From NCBI GenBank assembly GCA_037013495.1, contig CM072806.1:31560001-31624000 (forward strand): a DNA stretch of 64,000 nt, written 5' to 3'. The position numbers were made by a program, and so were the translations under genes. Below the pieces are notes generated by a model. That model had not been told where the DNA came from. It did not search any database and saw only the letters and a program-made list of their open reading frames with translations. Positions 54,761 to 64,000 of this stretch are shown in pieces (within the stretch, counting starts at the first letter, position 1; each line of letters begins with the position of its first letter). This DNA is from Hippophae tibetana (lineage: Eukaryota > Streptophyta > Magnoliopsida > Rosales > Elaeagnaceae).

Positions 54761-54780
54761 TCTTCCAACTAGTTTTGTGG

Positions 54781-55579
54781 GATGTGCTCTCTTTATATTT
54801 TTTATACAACTTAAACTCATGTATTCATTGTAGATATCGAATTTTATAACTTTTATATGTTCAAATTAACTTTATACTATTAAGATATAATTTGTTGACC
54901 TAAAGTAGATCATAGGATTGGGACAAGGGAGAAAGTATATAACAAACATAGTAAGCATAAAACAAAAGTAATACAAATACCACACAATATGCCTACCAAT
55001 AAATCTTACAAATTTAATTAATATTAAAATAATTTTTTTTATAATGAAAAATATAAATAAAAGGTCAAATTCAATAATAAAATTTCATATATATGAACAT
55101 TGTTTATGGGATTTATTTTTATTCAACTGGTGCAATTAAATTTCTAATAAATGAAAACAATTATATAAATTAAAATCTCAACGTTATTCTCCTTCGTTAC
55201 TAAAAAAGTAAATTGTCGAATAATTCATTTATTTATGCATTTGGAGTGTATTGATTATTTTGCTTTGAATATGTCTTTTAAGAAAAAAATTAGCTTATTA
55301 AATTTATCTATGTTGTGTCCTATCTGTATTGTATTAACGTATTAAATTCTAAGAGCTAGTTAGACGAGTTAACTAGTAGTTTTGTGTGATATGTGTTTGA
55401 TTTATTTATTAAATACATTACATATATAAGTAACTTTTGTTCATTTATTGTTTGTACCTTTTAATCTATTTTGTAATAAATATCATGTATAATGCATTTA
55501 TCAGAATTTAAATATATTTATTATCTTTAATTTTAATATAATTTTAATGTCTCATTATAACAACAAAAATGAGTCATAT
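54781..55579. other. AT-rich stretch, nothing recognised
   Basis: No supported gene or motif in about 800 bp. Confidence 0.6.
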
Positions 55580-56582
55580 TTTGTTTTTTTTATCATAGCC
55601 CTTGATTTGAAGTTGATTTGACGATCCAGATCACACCTGAGCAATATTTAAACCCCTAATCACTCCATAAATCCTATGTGGTCTCCCTTAGCATAATTTT
55701 GGTCAATTTTTGGAGCTAAAAAGAGAAAAAAAATATAGAAAAATTCAAGAGATGACACAATTTTGGTGGAGATTAAAGAGAATTAATACTACAATTCAAG
55801 AGATTTATTGTATTTCTTTTCTTTATCAATTCTTATGTCTTCATTTATGAAAAATATGAGCTTTATGAATACAATTATGTGTAGTTAATTTATTAATCTA
55901 GGGATCTTATGAACCCAATTTTCACCATTTACTGATTTAATATTTTATCCCAATTATAATTATAATTTAATTATATTATTTAATATGGTTTTTGTGCTAT
56001 TAATTGTTTGGCCAACAATTTATCTATAGAGTCAATTGAATAGATATGAGAGAATTATTTAATTGTTTGTCTTGATTAAATAACATGCATAGTTTCTAAG
56101 AAAAGATGTACGATTCTTTTGTATGTGATCCATAAATAATGAACTTAATGAGTAGTATGCAATTTAATTGGCATGAGAGTATGATTAAATTAATTATTAT
56201 ATGGTGTGTAGTTTACTTGAGAGAGGAATACATGTTAGGTTAGATTTAATTGATCATGTAATTACTTGATAATTATATTGGAGGGATTTTAGTGATTTGT
56301 ATATTTAGAAAATTTGGGGATTAAGTATTCTTAGATATTTTCTCATATATCTTTTTAGTTACTAAATTTGATTTAATTAATTATTGCTATTTACTTTTAA
56401 TTATTTTAATTTTGTTTACTTAAAATATAAAAACACAAAAAATTGATTTTTATTTTTTTTAGTTTTAAAAATTAGTTTGTAATAAAATAATCTCTATAGG
56501 AATGATTTTTTTTATCATTATATTATTTTTTTCGATACGTATACTTGCGTATTCATTATACACACTTCATGTGTGACGATCA
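55580..56582 (+). repeat. Truncated LTR, family M, + orientation
   Basis: It aligns with the reverse complement of 57,410 to about 58,360 over nearly its whole length (shared: GCCCTTGAT, CCCTAATCACTCCATAAA, TTGTTTGGCCAACAATTTATCTATAGAG, GTATACTTG). It ends GTGTGACGATCA at 56,582, matching GTGAAAATCA of the other copy. The U3 start is missing. Confidence 0.85.
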
Positions 56583-57409
56583 CATATACATGTATAACAT
56601 TAGGAGGAATTAAGGATGCACAAGGGAAAATAGTTGAAGGGATTAAAAAGTTATTAAACAAAACGGTTTTGTAATAAACCATAGGTCTAAATTAATTTTT
56701 ATTTAAAATTTTCAACAATCCATCACATGAATAAAAATTGATAGAGTTTTTCAAAAGGAATGATTCAAATCATATTTGACATAGATATAGACTTCAATAG
56801 TCTAAAACCTGTATAAGATAGGTAGGTGTCACCCTTTAAACCTTTCATTGAGAGAGTATATTTAGCTTACTAACAGACCAATAGACATGATGTCGTTGAA
56901 CTGTTCTTTCATTTATATAAGCAATGACATACTTCACGCAAGAATCTTTCCTGAAATAATTCAGTTCTCAATGCTATGTTTGTTTTGGCCATGAACATAT
57001 ATTTGGTTCTATGAGAGATTCAAAAGAATTGAGCCTTACACAATTCCCTTTCAAAGTGGCACCACTTTTCTTCACATGGGTAATATCTTACCTATAAGAG
57101 TAATTTGCCAAGAATAACCAGCATTTTTTGCCCCATATTCTCTTTGTAAGAATCAATAAAAGCCTTAGCTTAACTTGTCTCTACGGGTATCACTTTTCAC
57201 ATCATAGGAATGGACTTGAGGTTAAACTCCCACAATGATCGCAATAAATTTTTACAACTAGGTTGTCACTTTGAACCTAGATCTTGAGATCTCTAGGTAA
57301 CTAGGTTGGGTTTCCTTTACACATTCTTATTCATTCACGAGCTTTAGTCTCATTCTCCTCAATAAATTATTAACTAACTCTCGATTTAATCCTTTGGTTA
57401 GTGGATCCG
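56583..57409 (-). mobile_element. Copia element remnant: RNase H end, 3' region and 3' LTR start
   Basis: At 57,340-57,409 the minus strand reads DPLTKGLNRELVNNLLRRM, the end of copia RNase H. The 3' region follows, and near 56,717 the probable 3' LTR start TGTTGAAAATTTT after GTGATGGAT. This LTR is cut off by the family-M fragment at 56,582. The upstream RNase H continues at 58,948 beyond the inserted solo LTR. Confidence 0.75.
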
Positions 57410-58947
57410 TGATTTTCACACAAATTGTGTGTGCAATGAATACACAAGTATACATATTACAAAAAGTAATATAATGATAAGTAAAGATCATTCCCACAAA
57501 GATTATTTTATTATAAACTAATTTTTAAAACTAAAAATAATAAAAATCCATTTTTTTGGTGTTTTTATATTTTAAGGAAACAAAATTAAAATAACTAAAA
57601 GTAAATAGCAATAATTAATTTAATCAGATTTTGTGACTAAAAAGATAGATGAAAAAAATATCTACGAATACTTAATCCCCCAATTTTCTAAACATACGAA
57701 TAGCTAAAATCCCTCCAATATAATATCAATTAATTATATAATCAATTGAATCTAACCTAACATTTATTCCTCTTTCAAGTAAACTACACATCATATAGTA
57801 ATTAATTTAATGACAATCTCATGCCAATTAAATTGCAAACTACTCATTAAGTTCATGAATTATGTAGCACATACATAAGAATCATACATCTCTAGCTAGA
57901 AACTATGCATGTTATTTAATCAAGACAAACAATTAAATAATTCTCTTAAATCTATTTAATTGTCTCTATAGATAAATTGTTGGCCAAACAATTAATAACA
58001 TAAAAATCAGATTAAATTAATATTATAATTGGGGTAAAATTTTAGATCATCATATGTTGAAAATTGGGTTAATAAGATCCCTATATTAATAAATTAATTA
58101 CACATAATTGTGTTCATAAAGCTCATATTTTTCATAAAGAAAGACATAAAATTGATAAAGAAAAGAGTAGAAAAAAAAATAGAATCAATCTCTTGAATTG
58201 TAGAATTAATTTCCTTGAATTTTTTTTCTCTTTTTAGCTCTAAAGACTAACCAAAATTATGCTAATGAAGAAAATTAGGGTTTATGGAGTGATTAGGGGC
58301 TTAAATAAAGCTCAGGTGCGATTTGGACTGTCCGATCACCTTCAGATCAAGGGCTATGATCAAAACAATCAAAACTAACAGTTTCAACCAATCACAGTGC
58401 GACACATGACATTAGAAATTTATTGGGAAAATCAGGGAGCAACTCATGCCAAGGGAGACCGGTTAGAGTTAACACTCGCCGAGTCAGAAACACGTGGCGT
58501 GATATAATTCGTGGGAACGGATGGCGTGGCACACGGGTGGAAGGCACAGAGTAATGGTGTGGTGACATGTGGCATGCCCCGATAACCGATTTTCAAACTC
58601 GAATTTAATGTCGTGTTGACACGTGACGCGTGTTTGTCCTCTTTATATGTGGTGCGATATGATTCGCTCTTCGTGCTTACGTGGTATTCGCGTGGCTTGC
58701 CTAGTCAGCTCCTCTGCTTACGTGGCATGCCACGTGGTAACTTTGATTGGTTCTGCGTTAAAAATTCATAAAAAATCCATAAAAATTCCAGAAAATTCCT
58801 AAAAGGTTCCAAAAATTATATTTTCACCCATTTTCACTAAAAAGTTTATATTTTAATTTTTTTTGCCATAAAAATACTATTTATTAAATAAAACAAGTAA
58901 ATATTAAGTAAAAAAGTGCACTAATGACTCTATTTTCAGAGTCATCA
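57410..58947 (-). mobile_element. Family-M solo LTR inserted in copia RNase H
   Basis: On the minus strand it runs TGATGACTCT...GTGAAAATCA (1,538 bp). Flanks are ATCCG (57,405-57,409) and ATCCA (58,948-58,952), a 5-bp target duplication with one change at a CpG. It splits the copia RNase H coding sequence at its conserved Asp-Pro-Leu-Thr block. The start TGATGA plus hairpin resembles the Athila LTRs, but internal sequence is absent, so the lineage is unknown. GC-rich ACGTGGC repeats (G-box-like) lie at about 58,490-58,740. Confidence 0.82.
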
Positions 58948-59960
58948 ATCCACTGTGTTATCCTATGACTTCATATAATCAAAAGTGATAACCCAAGTTG
59001 ATAGTAGTTGTCAAATGGTATTGTGTCTATGATGTATATGTTAAGAATTACCATTGTACATATTGCTCTATGCCTTGCCAATAGTCAATTGACTATCATA
59101 ATGAATGCATATTGTAGGCACAAGCTTCACCCGCTTAGGAATATCCTTTAAAAAATTACATAGCCATTCTACTTCTTCACCACATTTATCCAAAGTGGTG
59201 AACTCAAATTCCATCATGGAACAAGCAAGTATGTCTATTTAGAGGACTTCTATGAAACAACTACACCATCCATTATGAACATATATCCATGGGTAGACTT
59301 TGAGTCTTTCATGTTAGATATTCATTTTGCATCACTGTATCCTTCTAATATAGATTTGTATCTTGTGAAGTGCATTTTATAATTACGTGTCTATCTTAAG
59401 TATCTAAGCAGTCTTGTAATACCTTTCCAATGATCAGATCTTGGATTGCTGGTATATCTACTTAATTTACTTATAATGTAAGCTATATTAAGTCTTGTAC
59501 AGCTCATCAAGTACACAATACTTTCTTTCATCCTAGAATATTCCAGTTCAGACATACTCTCACATTTATTCTTAGATAGGTATAGATTTACATCTAGGTG
59601 TGTTCTAACAATTTTAGAATCAAAACTGTTGAATTTCTCAAGTATCTTGTCAACATAGTGACATTAATTTAGAATGAGACACCTTGATATCCTCGATATC
59701 ATAATTTTCAAAATTACATCAATGGGTCCCTTGTCTTTCAACATATTCTTAGTGAATTTGATCGATATTATCGACAATTAGAATGTCATCAACGTAAAGG
59801 CACTAGATGATGTAATCATTTTTGTTGTACTTGACATAAGCATCTTGGTCCTAACTATATTCATTTGTAGTCTCACAAGTTCATTTAAATGAACTTGATT
59901 CTCTTTGGGACTTACAAGCAAATACATGTTCACAAAACAATGAATTTTTTGATTCCATTA
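58948..59960 (-). pseudogene. Copia reverse transcriptase and RNase H remnant
   Basis: On the minus strand: KYNKNDYIIYCLYVDDILIV (catalytic YVDD near 59,790-59,815), later GYSDAK, then KDSKSTHGYMF and a SKST-type block near 59,240-59,330 (RNase H), and DYMKS just before the solo LTR. Stops replace Trp at two conserved places. The wording is Ty1/copia, not gypsy. Confidence 0.85.
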
Positions 59961-61199
59961 TCAAGATCTTTGAAAGTTTATAAAATATGGACTTGATTAA
60001 CCTAGAAGGGGTGAATAAGTTATTTTTAATTTTATCAATTTATAATTGGATAACCTAAACAAAACGGCCAGACATGCAATTATGTGTAAAAATAAAGTGC
60101 GAAAATAAGAGAATAACATACGATATTTTTAAATGGAAACAACCTAGGCTACAACCATGACCTAAGAGGAAAACCACTGGTCCATCAGACCAACTAACTT
60201 TCCACTATGAAAATCAAATGTTCAAGTACAAACTCAGTCTTATACTACCCTTCTTAGGATACTACCTTAATGTAATTTACTTACGATCCCTTGATCTATT
60301 TTCATAGTTTCTAATGTTAGCGTGAGTAGTTTCCAGATCAACATTCCAATAAGCTCCCTGCCAAGCAGATACGTTCCTAAATTAACTACAAAATGGTTAG
60401 TACAAAAAACACAAGTACCCGTGTGTGTTCTAAAACAGATTTAATAATGAATAATCCTAACTAGATGATTCAAAACATATGTCACTTAAATCAAATCAAC
60501 TAGCAAATTCTAGAGCAAAAAAATCAAGCACAAGTTCAATAAAAATAGCTTCTTTAAAATTAATAATCAAATCAAATAACTATGATATGAAAAAAAATTT
60601 ATTTGATCTAACAATTTAAGAGCAAAAATAAAGAAGAAGCCATAAGAACATATTATCAAAATATCAAAAATAATTAGGCTTAAAAATCAATCAAATATAA
60701 CCACCAATATTTGATAGATTAACTAAATAAAGAAGCCTAACTAATTATGATCTTATATTTGTGAAACAAAAGAGAGAAATTAAGAAGATTAGAATAATGT
60801 TCTTGTGTGGTTGATTGAAAATATGAGTAATGATTTTTATTTATAAGAAAAATTAAAATCCTTAATTCTATATAATTGATAAATATCTTTTCTATTACAA
60901 ATAAGATTAGTAATACTCATTAATTAAGAAAACTTCTATATGATTGATGAATATATTTTCTATTACAAATAAGATTAGTAATAATCACTAATTAAGAAGA
61001 CCCCTATTTAAAGAAGAGTTTAAAAAAAATAGATTTTATGATATCTTTTATGCTAAAGATTTCAGCTATAATTTAGAGTATATCTTATCTAATATTTTTT
61101 AAAATATATTTTATGCTAAAGATTCCAACTATAATTTAGAGTATATCTTATCTAATATTTTAGCATATGTTATTCCATATTTTAGTACTAAAAATAATT
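59961..61199. repeat. Interspersed repeat of unknown class with tandem duplications
   Basis: It separates copia RT (left) from copia integrase (right). It opens with CTAGAAGGGGTGAATAAG, a phrase common in dispersed plant repeats that I cannot classify. It has two tandem duplications: 68-bp units at 60,868-60,935 and 60,936-61,003, and 63-bp units at 61,047-61,109 and 61,110-61,172. No gene is supported. Confidence 0.5.
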
Positions 61200-61700
61200 T
61201 CAGATTTATAAGCATGTGCTAATAAATGCATAAATGTAATCCTATGTGTCGTAGTTATCATAGATATACCTGAAATACAATTATATGGAACTCGAGTATT
61301 TGTTTGGCTTTTCTTGATGGACTTGATAGCAGGTTTAAAAACAAATTTATAGCTAAATATTTTGTCCATGAAAATAACCAATACTCATAGTCCTTACAAT
61401 CTTGTGCAATCTTTGACACATGCACAAGAAGTTGATAAACATTGATACGATGTGGATATCCAATAAAACACAATCTTTGTTTTCCTACCTATTTTCACTT
61501 TCTTAGGTGTAGATATGGTTATTTTATAAGACACTCCTACACTCGTAAGTATTCATAATAATTCACAATTCCTTTAAATAAATGATACGGTGCTTCACGT
61601 GCCTTCTTTTGGGATACCTTACTAAAAGATTATTGGCTAACAATATGACTTCTCCCACAAGTTTTAAGGTAATCTAGAAATTAATAGCAATATATTCATC
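61200..61700 (-). pseudogene. Copia integrase C-terminal remnant
   Basis: The minus strand shows YLRVWECL near 61,530, then CFIGYPHRINVYQLLV (61,258-61,473 frame). This is the block after the catalytic core in copia integrases, where RVWGC and VFIGY motifs precede the RT linker. Strand and order fit the RT at 58,948-59,960, so both probably belong to one element split by the repeat between them. Confidence 0.65.
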
Positions 61701-64000
61701 ATTTATATCAAAGCGCAATCTTTATTGTTCAATAACAATGTTGTAGTTTGATGTATGATTTCATGTTGTGCATAGAGTTCACTAAACAATGCTCCATACT
61801 TACCACCATGATCACTTTAATTTTTTTTTATTTTCTTGTTGAATTGATTCTCAATTTCAGATTTATAAAAATTAATTTCTCTATAACTTCATCTTTTTTT
61901 ATGCAAATATATATAGTAATATTTCATAATAATATCGACAAAAGTAATGAAATATTTAGTCACCCTTGTTCAAAAAAGTTTCAAATCACATGGAACGCTA
62001 TGGATCAAATCAAATATTTCATGTTCCTCTTAATTGATTAAAAAAATGACATAATCATTTTATCTCTTTATAAATCACACTTATATTTGGAACCAATTTA
62101 TAAAAGGGATATATAATCTCTGTTATTTAAATAAGCAAATGAATTAATAACATAATTAATCTCTAGTTTAAATTTCGTTACAAATATAAAATTTATTTAT
62201 TTCATAACACAAAAGCAAGCAATTTGTCAAATGCAAAAAAAATATTTTTTTTTCGACAAATACAAATTTTCTTATTTTGTATAACAAATCACCTAATGTG
62301 TCAATTGTGAAACATCAAATTCGTCAATTGCAAAACAACAATTTGTAATTTTACAAATTGATCTTTCAAAGATAAATTCATGAAATCTTTTGATATTCTC
62401 AATACCAAAATTAATAAGTTGGCATCCACAATTTTAATCTGCAAATGGTTGTCCACAAATAACCAAATCTAATTTTTACTCAACAATTTCAATCAAAGTG
62501 TTGTATCAAGCACACATCAAATCATGCATAGAGGAACTCAAGAATGCCTTTTGATCATATTCAAACTTAAAGCTTGTAATTTTCATCAAGTATATACCAA
62601 ATAGATAGGCATATAGCTAATTAAGTAAACTAAAACCAACATAAATTGCTATTAATATTACTTATATTTGCAAATTTAGAATTCAAAACACCAAGCATTG
62701 TATCATTGTAAATAGAAATAAAATATAATTAACAACGTTCACATAATCCAATTTTATAGTTATAAAAGCATCGACTATGCTATTAAAAGTATGTGTAGAA
62801 AGATTCAATACATTTCTCAAAATAAAGTACATATAAAATTAGTGCTCACACTAGTTAGAATTATGAATCAAAATCATCATACCAAATAGCCAAATAGTCA
62901 ACAAGATTGTAAGTACCCTTTTTAAAACCTAAGCATAAACCATGCTATGATTTCATAAATATAAAAAATTAAGAATCAAATTATAGCTTAAACAAGTCAA
63001 AAAGATTAAAACCATATACATGATTCGTAAGCAATGTAATCAATAAATGCAAAGATTAAAGCAAAATACAATAACTATAATTAGTATATTGTGGAGGAAA
63101 ACTAAAATTAACCCTGCAAAAATGAAAAGTTAATAACACTACAAGCTGTAATTAATAAAGTTAATATAAGAAAAAAAAAGCGTTAAAGTATGTAAAAACA
63201 ATAATTCACAACATATGAAAACTGAAATTAATAGTTGTTAGTTGCTACAAAAGAGACTGAAATACAAAACAAATAGATGATTAACAATAGATAAAGAAAG
63301 TAAGAAAAAATACTGAAGCTACTGCAGACTGCAGAATCATATAAATGATCCATAAATAAATTACAATTAAGAACCAATAAAGCAAGCATCAAACATAAAA
63401 CTGGTAAAACTTTAATTAGTAATAGAAAAATGAGGAGTAACCGAAAATAAAGCAATATTAAAGCAACATTTAAGAAAATAAATATGTTTAAATGATTATT
63501 CTTATAACCGAAATAGCATAAAACATTCTCAACGTTGAAATAAACAAACTATCTAATCAAAAAGAATGAAATTAATACAACTACATAGTAAAATAAAGAA
63601 ATACTGATAGTCCCAATACTGTTTAACCTAAAAGCAAAATAAAGAGATGAGCATGAAAGTAGCAGTAACCAGAAAAACATGCAGTCAAGAAAATAAAAAT
63701 TAGATAGTAATACTGATAACATGGACCCCTAGCAACAACAACAACAAAAAAAAAAAAATTTGTATAAAAGAAATATAAATAGTTATCAATACACATATTT
63801 TAACAGTATAAAGGTTGGCAACAAATATAGTAGTAACATCAAAGCAAATTATAATTAAAATAATATTAAAGTAATGAAAAGTGAATACGGGAAACACTAA
63901 TTTATGGAAAAGAAAACCCAGTTCCTAAAATCTGCCTGTCCAAAACAAATTTACAAAACTATGTTAGGTAGTTAGTAAATAATACATTAACAAATAAATT
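61701..64000. other. AT-rich stretch, nothing recognised
   Basis: Short open frames (61748-62041 +, 63228-63455 -, 63700-63897 -) are low-complexity and match nothing I know. No repeat or RNA gene was seen. Confidence 0.6.

Larger units (their letters stand above)
45161..54780 (-). mobile_element. Element D: Tat-like Ty3/gypsy element split by two LTR insertions
   Basis: Putative LTRs at about 45,161-45,470 and 54,469-54,760 share blocks in the same order (AATAAATACATAAA, AAAGGGT-AGCTC-like stretches and ATGCTC). Between them on the minus strand come gag (52,276-51,500), protease (about 51,290), RT (50,440-49,990), RNase H (49,900-49,250) and an integrase zinc finger (49,200-49,085). A + strand ORF region (45,900-48,990) lies in the 3' part. 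A family-C LTR (46,952-48,054) and an Athila solo LTR (52,282-54,249) are inserted. LTR edges are uncertain. Gag wording matches element B at 12,505. Confidence 0.65.

Noticed and set aside
60000-61172. LTR pair from the tandem duplications at 60,868-61,003 and 61,047-61,172
   Set aside because: Units are directly adjacent with no internal region, so they are simple tandem duplications.

Overview
This window comes from a plant nuclear genome, almost certainly a eudicot. It is AT-rich, holds one intron-rich housekeeping gene in a dense field of nested LTR retrotransposons, and carries an endogenous caulimovirid. No bacterial, organellar, tRNA or rRNA feature was recognised. The species cannot be told from the sequence alone.

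Layout. (1) 1-12,339: a nearly complete, young Athila-like Ty3/gypsy element (A) on the + strand. It has a 5' LTR cut by the window edge, a tRNA-Asp primer site, a structured leader, TWO successive gag genes, protease-RT-RNase H-integrase, a long 3' region with no envelope ORF, and a 2.1 kb 3' LTR. (2) 12,340-13,260: the broken 5' end of a Tat-like gypsy element (minus strand) into which A inserted. (3) 14,912-20,647: a decayed chromovirus-like gypsy element (minus strand) with both LTRs, inserted beside (4) 20,736-25,990: an endogenous caulimovirid (minus strand) with movement-protein-like, RT/RNase H and C-terminal ORF remnants and a 30-bp repeat array upstream of a TATA-like box. (5) 26,448-31,796: a second Athila-like element (C, minus strand) with its RT region deleted. 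(6) 32,725-42,239: the only cellular gene, the plant SR140/U2SURP homologue RRC1, for which 17 coding exons join into a 977-residue reading frame. One intron carries a probable hAT-type non-autonomous transposon. (7) 45,161 to about 54,780: a Tat-like element (minus strand) with an antisense ORF in its 3' part. It is split by a family-C LTR (46,952-48,054) and by an Athila-A-type solo LTR (52,282-54,249) whose 3' end is a fourfold 35-bp LTR/primer-site array. (8) 55,580-61,700: a Ty1/copia remnant (minus strand) with two LTR copies of a third family placed head-on. (9) 61,700-64,000: AT-rich DNA with nothing recognised.

The gene encodes a spliceosomal protein. Everything else is mobile-element or viral debris, so 'working together' applies only within elements. 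The strongest unexplained signals are RNA- or DNA-structural. In both Athila-like elements each G-rich tract (3' PPT and an internal PPT-like copy) is preceded by a short perfect hairpin with an A(A/G)G-type loop and a different stem each time. The A leader holds two paralogous stem-loops with compensatory base changes. A double-hairpin cassette follows both gag1 and integrase in A. The two-gag layout of A, and its combination of near-identical LTRs with several inactivating coding mutations, also deserve attention.

ORF boundaries in decayed elements are approximate. Family names rest on motifs recognised by eye, not on database searches.
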